From: Glandiceps talaboti
Taxonomy: Eukaryota > Hemichordata > Enteropneusta > Spengelidae
NCBI RefSeq assembly: GCF_964340395.1
Contig: NC_135552.1
Coordinates: 23,157,181-23,221,180, forward strand
DNA length: 64,000 nt
Direction of reading: 5' to 3'
Below are positions 41,101 through 48,627 of the stretch, one piece after another (position 1 is the stretch's first letter; every line of letters begins with the position of its first letter). A program made the translations under genes and the position numbers. The notes beneath the pieces were generated by a model. The model had not been told where the DNA came from. It made no database searches and saw nothing but the letters and a program-made list of their open reading frames with translations.

Positions 41101-44100
41101 GAATTGTAGACTATTCACAAGACATAGCGAGTCTCATTTCAATGTTCAACTGGTAAATTTGTGTGTGAATCAAATCTGATAAATCAGTGAATTTATTAAG
41201 CCTATTTTTTTCATTCTGTACATGTGCTGTGTTGTGATGTTATAATGCATAGAAATCAGTCATGTTCAATATTTTCACTGATGGCATAACTAAAGGACAA
41301 CAACAAATGATAAAATAATAAGAGTGGAACCCTACCATTTATCGATCTGTAATCTTTCAGAAACCAATAATTTTTATTAATATTTCATATCTCGACAAAT
41401 GTAATTCAGATTATAAAAATGTTCTATAAATTTTAAATTCCATAGCTTACAAACAATTATACAGCTAAGTTCTTTCAGAATGTTGTTCATATTTGTATCC
41501 AATGAATACACAAGTATATTGAATACAATCTGGACATCCTGTACCTTGAAGGAATGACCTGATGATATACAGCCCTGAAATTAATGTGAATACAAACCAA
41601 TGTCCTAAATTACATTGTACATGTATACGTTCACCATCTGTTCACCTTTACCAATTCAGGATGACCTGTGACCTATCTGAGTAAAGTACCATGCCCTTTG
41701 ACCTTTCATAATTATATTCTTTTCAGTAAGATGAGTATGTCAATGACCTGTACACAACAACGACCTTTTCCCCCTAAATTTTCTTTTTATCTACATGTAA
41801 TAAATATACAACTCTTTGAACCTTGCGAAGTTAAGACCACTCTCTCTCACATCACTATTATTATTATTAAAACTAAATGCAGTTTTCACAGGTAACAGCT
41901 TGGCTGGCAGGTTCTTTTTTTTTTTTGGTTACATTTTAACAGATTTTCTATCTTTTTGACCAGGTATCTAAAGTTTAGAATCCTGGTAGAACTTAAAGAG
42001 ATAAAAAACATGCTAAAATGTAGGGTGGTACACATATTTTTAAAGATGCCCTTTATTCTGTGAGATGACCTGATATTAAAAAACAAACAGAGCTGAACTA
42101 ATGGAGATATCAAATTGTAGACAGAATGCAATCAATTATGCATACGCTGCAGATATACACATGTATAGTTTCTGTGCATGAAATTCTATCAGGGCGTAAA
42201 ACACGGTATCAGCTTGCAATATGAAATAAAATATACTAGAGTGACTTGTTTTCCACACCACTAAACAACTTGATTAACATCGACTAGATGACAATGCCTG
42301 AATGCTTTCACGTATTGTTTTTTTTATAATTACGTGTATTTTCTGAGATGAAAGCTAAATAAGGTTACCACCCAAAAGACTAAAACAAAATATTCAGCTA
42401 CAATTTTGATGACTAAATGTAGGTTTTTTTAACACTTTTGAAACCTTAAATATTAAGGTTTGTTCTCATCCTTACTGCAAGAATTACTTCTTGTTGACAA
42501 ATAGAAAACTATATAAAACTTTAAATTTTTCATGTTTCTTCTGTTGTAACAGTTTCACCACAATGAACAAAATACAATCTATACAATTATATGCACCTCG
42601 ATTAGCCAATCAGATATGGCAGTAATACTTCATTTACATATTATGGTGTCTAATGAACAAAAACATCTGGTTATCTAATAATGTAAAGCAAAGAGCACAT
42701 TTCTCTGCTATTTGCCAAGTAACCAATCAGAGTTAATCAATTTAGTTACTTATTATTACATCAGTTTCAAGTGTAGTAATTCTAATTCATAAAGTGTACT
42801 AAATATATAAACCTGTAAATTGACCAATCAAATTGGACGTGTGTTTAATTTGAATATTATTATTACGCTAATCTTCCCCATCTCAACATTAACTACATTT
42901 GTAAATTGTCTAGAAGGCTCACAATATAATCAATCAGGACCCTTTTCATACAGACCCTCCCTGAATTGACAATCCCTCCCCTCCCCCCATACATGCAAAC
43001 AACATAAGGGTGAATCAAGACCCTTTTCACACAGACCCTCCCTGATTTGACTACATTTTGTATCACCCCACCCTACACATGTACATATAAACAACATATG
43101 GGTGAATCAGGTGACCCATAATAAACAATATTCAATTTACAGGTGAAATCACAAAATCTATTTTATTGATTGTACCATACTGTACCCGACTGTATATACA
43201 TGTATACAATTAACACTATAATAGTATGACTAGCCATACAATAAAAGTGTTTACTGTATGTAAAAGAGTATTTACATGCTAGGGATATTTTATTGATTTT
43301 AATTTCACTTTAATACTGCAGCAGCTGTGTTGGATACACTTTATTTAAAATGAGTTTTAAAGTAACAAAATTGTGTGGAATATTAATTTCTATTTTGATA
43401 TTTATCATGGTTCTGATGCAGTGACTGTTTTGATATTATTTTTGTATTTTAAATCTATTCTTTTTATCATTACCATATATCACAAGGCTGCTCAAGAATT
43501 ACAAAAAGGGTTTGGTGTTCTTATTATTTTGTCACTATATCTGTTTTGCATTTTTAAACAAACACCAACTTCTGACACACATACTCCTAACCTATCTACT
43601 ACTGTAGACTTGAAGGACTAAATGCTACTACACTATTTCAGTTATCCTAACCGCCATTTCGATATTTTGAATTTCACTCGTTAAAATCCAAAATGTCAGT
43701 TATAATTGATAGCTAAAATATAATTGCAGTTACATTAGTCCTTCAAGTCTACCAGTAGACTAACATACTCCATGACTGACCATGGACTGGGGACTGTCTA
43801 CATAATGACTGCATGTTGTACTTCATTTGTAGGCTAGCAATGTTTTTTTCTAATAATCTCACATAAGAAGCAAATCACGCTTCACTTTATCCTGTCATTA
43901 GTTTTAATGCTTTGATACAATACAGTGAGTTCCAATTAATTCAATGCAATGTTATTTCCCCTATATAATCCATGTATAAGAGATAAAACATGCTATTCTA
44001 GTTTCTCCCATTAGTGTTCAATATAGAGTTTAAATCCCCTCTTAAACTTACAATTTTGGTATACCACACTAAACCAATTTCAAGATTACCTTTAACATTC

Positions 44101-47100
44101 ATCTCCCTAACATACATGTGATTACTACATCTATCACTTTTACTCTCCTCTGCTTAGTACCCTCTAACACCACTCATCTAAACACCATTTCCTTGTCTTC
44201 CAGCTTTCTTATTCATGTCTTGTCTTTTTCCAGGTAAAATGGATTTTATGTGAAGCCTTTGAAAGGGTCCAAATGATTGGAAAGCATTAGACAACTAGAA
44301 GTACACTTTCTTATAATTAACGATATAAACAATACTGGTGTCATTTCCTCCACCGTTTTCTAACCAATCAGACTGTGATTTTTAAAAGGCTTCAAAAATG
44401 ATGAAGTGAAGCCCTTGGAAGAGTATCACTGATTGGATGATAACAATGGGTGTAATTTTCTCTACTGTTTTCTCACCAATCATAGTTAACTTTCAAAAGG
44501 CTTCACATTACACCGGAAATGGGGATAATCTATCATTCTATGGGACAGGTTGGACATTATCACATAATTTATATACAATGTACCAGTGATTACTTGCACT
44601 GGTGTGCACACACATCCATTGGTACATGCAATTGCGTTTTAGTGCAGTACCGAAAACATCATTGCATGTCATGTACCTGTATGCAAATGGACATGACATC
44701 ATTTCATGTACATGAAATAACATGACCACATAAAACTTGCTGTAATACTATAAAACACCTTAATGTGTGAGTGTCAGTCGATGGATCCACGCTTATGCAC
44801 TTTCACATGTACCTGTGATTGTGAACATACGGCCACTGAGAACACCCATTCAAATGCTCAGAGTGCACCGCACTGACACTCATGCATCATGGAGTTAGGT
44901 CATATTATTATAGAAGTATCAACTGACCTGTGGGTACAGCATATCCAGGAGATCCAGGTAACTGGATGTTTTTAGGTGAAATGGGAGATCCTGCCACAGG
45001 AGAACCTATCCGTATAGGTGCAGTCTTAGATTGAATTCCTCTAGGACTCATACAAGTAGGAGACATGGGAGATCTGGTCGATGGTGAACCGATCCGTCCA
45101 CTTGTCTTTTTCTTCTACAATAGTGAAAAAATATCAAATATATAGTCACATAGTGTGAAGACTTAAGTGATTCAATGGAGTAAATCTAGTGAATTGTGAA
45201 GATGACATAATCATGCAAAAAGGATAGTAGCATAGAATCCTACAAACTAGGGAAATGTGGCACAGATCCAGAATAAAGAACACAATCATGTATTATATTG
45301 TTGTTATCCCATTATAGGCATTTGTACATTGGGAACAAATAGTAATCTGTCCGACAGGAGAGGACAGATCACATATTCGAAAGGTAGAAATGTCCATATT
45401 GAGGCGGTTATATATTTACTGCATGTCATGTCAATGGTGAGAAATATCAGGATTTTTGCAGTTGCAAATGTCTTGGTGTATATTGATGAAGTGTACTGTA
45501 AAAAGATCTCCGTTTTGAAACATCACCATTCATAACAGGAACGAGGGGATGTAAATGTTGGTGGTATACAACACCCTCAAGTGTACTTCATTGAATCGTA
45601 TACAATAAGATCTAAAGAAGACAGACTGATTTAGCCAAAATATATAGTCACGTAGAAGATGTAAATTATTTACGCTCTGAGTAACGATAACACAAAATCA
45701 TCAATCTTTTGTTAAATCAATCGTGAGGCATGTATGTATTCAGGATACTAAATTTGATATAAACTACACTGAAATGCAAACTTCAAGATAAACACAAGAA
45801 TCACACTACCTACTAACTTAACTAAGTTACTGAAGTGCCTCATTTCATTCACAAAAGTAAATGAAAGCTTTCTGCCTGGTTTATTTCCTGTTCAATGCCC
45901 TAAAAAGCTGTGAATTTAGTAATATGTATAATCTAATTACCCACAACGTGAAGCAGACAAATTACTGGGGGTTGCTTTCAAGACTGTTTTCATCAAAATG
46001 AATTAAAACTTAATGGATTTTTCTGTATCTAGTTTTTGGTTTGTTGTCACTATTTGAACAGAAAAGTATGCGACAATAGAATCACTGCCATACCTTAATT
46101 CAAAATAACAACTACATGAGGGATGAAGTTATTTGGATAAATGAAGCAAGAAAGTGGGCACCATGCTTCATCTACTTTCCTAACTGTCTTTATCAAGAGG
46201 TATAACCCTACACAGGCCATAATATACAGAAATAGCATGCACCAAGGTAAGTTGCATACACGTAGTGATGGCTGCTGCCTAGCCTAGACTCACTGCTTGG
46301 TTGATTTCGACATCATTGTCCTGTCAACAGTTGCTTAGACATTTGCCCAGTGGTGCACAGTTTGGATTCAATTTAAAATTAGATTACGATTTCCAATAGC
46401 ATATACCCTTCACAGCATTTTGTTGTTGCAATATATGGCTTGATATAGCATATATAAACAAGTATTAAACGATAGACTATGTTGATACATGTAAATGCAA
46501 ATCCCAAATATATAACATTTTATATGTGCATTACAGATGTGTATCAATAACACAATATGCAAATTTTATCTTATCTGATGGCCAATAGCAGGTGCATTCT
46601 TCATTCAATATCTAAATGCTACTAGAGTCAAAACCAAACTATCAAAGGATGAGAGAGAACATTCATCCTGGTCACCAGGCAGTGAGTTTCAGTTTGAATA
46701 ATTTGCCACATCCAAGAAGACAAACTGGCTAGTAAAATAACTTTGCAACATCCACTAAAATTTAGGCCTCTCTGGTATACATGTATTGCTTTTGCCAGAG
46801 GTATTTCTGTACTGATGGTGTGTGTTATCCTACCCATCTCCAGTAGCTTGTTATCATTTTATCTCCTTAGGGTGGACGTCTCAGATGCAATAATTAAATT
46901 TTGCTGTCCCATGATAGGGCTTGTTAAGAAGATTTATGGTAATTAGAGTAGACACACATACAGAGTGCATGGACCTAGGAGAACGTCTGGTAAAATATTG
47001 ACGACAATGCTCTTTCATTTTGGAATCATTGCACGTATTGTTTTTAACTTTTGTCTTCCTCTACAATTACTGCGGGTAATATAATACGTAAATGCTGTGT

Positions 47101-48357
47101 CCTGAGGTATCCAAGTAGCTAATTGAAATGTATATATACCTTTTATCCGACTGTTTTCGACAGGGTACCATGAATCAAAACTGTTCTCCTTGTGGACTGT
47201 CTTTTTCTGTTTGTTTGTTCACCCAAATTATATACCGAACTAAAATGTATACTGCATTCTCTCTTGGTTACTCTTGGGACACAACATTTTTTTGCCAGCT
47301 ATGAGGTAACCAAGTAATGCTAGGTATGGTTAACAATGGTTGATTATCTGTGCATGTACAATAGAGTATTCACATCTCAGGAGGGACAATAATCTCAATT
47401 TCAATACACTAAATATAGCAATTACGGTTAAGGCCTTGAGTTGAGACTTTCATTATGAAAAGTATTTTGAGATGTCAATGCAAATGTGTCATCCTTTTGT
47501 TGAGGTTTATGCTATGAAAAGTATTTCGAATAAATCTTCATGAAAGCATTTTCATCTCTGAGCTAAGACTTCTAAGATAAAATGTATTTTGAACAAAAGA
47601 AAGAATTTCATCTCTACACGTCAAATGTATATTGAGCAGATCTCAATCAAATTTTCCATTATCAAAAGAATTTTGAAATTTGAGCAGTTTCCGGGCTGCA
47701 GTCGGAGTGTTCAATCCGTCGAGTTGAAATTGCAAAGACAGAAAAGCATTAAGAACAGATTTTGCTGAACATATAAGCCGAGACCGAAGATTTCTTTCAT
47801 GAAATGCATTCTGAGCAGATTTCAGTATATACATAAGAGATTAATCTTGAGTTAAGAGTTGCATTTTGTAAAATATTCACAACAAATTGAGTGAATCAGC
47901 TTCTGTAAAAGGCAGTATTGTGAGTCCTTCTCTGGTAATGGCAGTTTATGGCATGAAATTATTTGGTATGCATTTAGCTTGTTGAAGAATTGCTTGAAAC
48001 TTGAGTCTAACAACATGCTTGTATTACAGGATGTTGAAGTTTTTGACTCTCACTGGCTCCCTTGGAAGAGCTTTCAAACTTTTTACATCAATCCAGCTTC
48101 TGTATGAAGCAGTACTTTGAGTCTTTTGCTCTGAAAGGCAATATAAGCCATGGGAATTATTTGTAAGCATCTATGATTTAGCTTAAACTTGAGTTAAAAG
48201 CATTCTTACATTACAGAATGTTTGACTTTCTCACAGACTCTCCAGGAAGAGCTTTTTAACTTTTTATGTCAATCCACTATTGTACCTGTTCAGCACTCCA
48301 AAGCATTACATTATATAGGATTTGGCATTATGCAAATTCCTTTATTGATTGACTGAC

Positions 48358-48412
<55 letters not shown>

Positions 48413-48573
48413 CTCATTGGCATATTGACTGACTGACTGACTCTGATTGATTGATTGCTTGATTGATTGATTGATTGACTGATTGGCAGATTGACTGACT
48501 GACTGACTGATTGATTGATTGATTGATTGACTGACAGACTGATTGATTGATTGATTCATTGACTGATTTATTG

Positions 48574-48627
<54 letters not shown>

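Larger units (their letters stand above)
39106..44927. other. intron, 5.8-kb part 5' of the microexon candidate
   Basis: It contains a hAT-type MITE copy (39601-39772), a mini hairpin element (39936-39977), the dispersed family at 40700-41180, a two-copy duplication at 42945-43110, an 18-bp-TIR element at 43604-43752 and a foldback pair at 44250-44506. No exon beyond those listed was seen. Confidence 0.75.
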
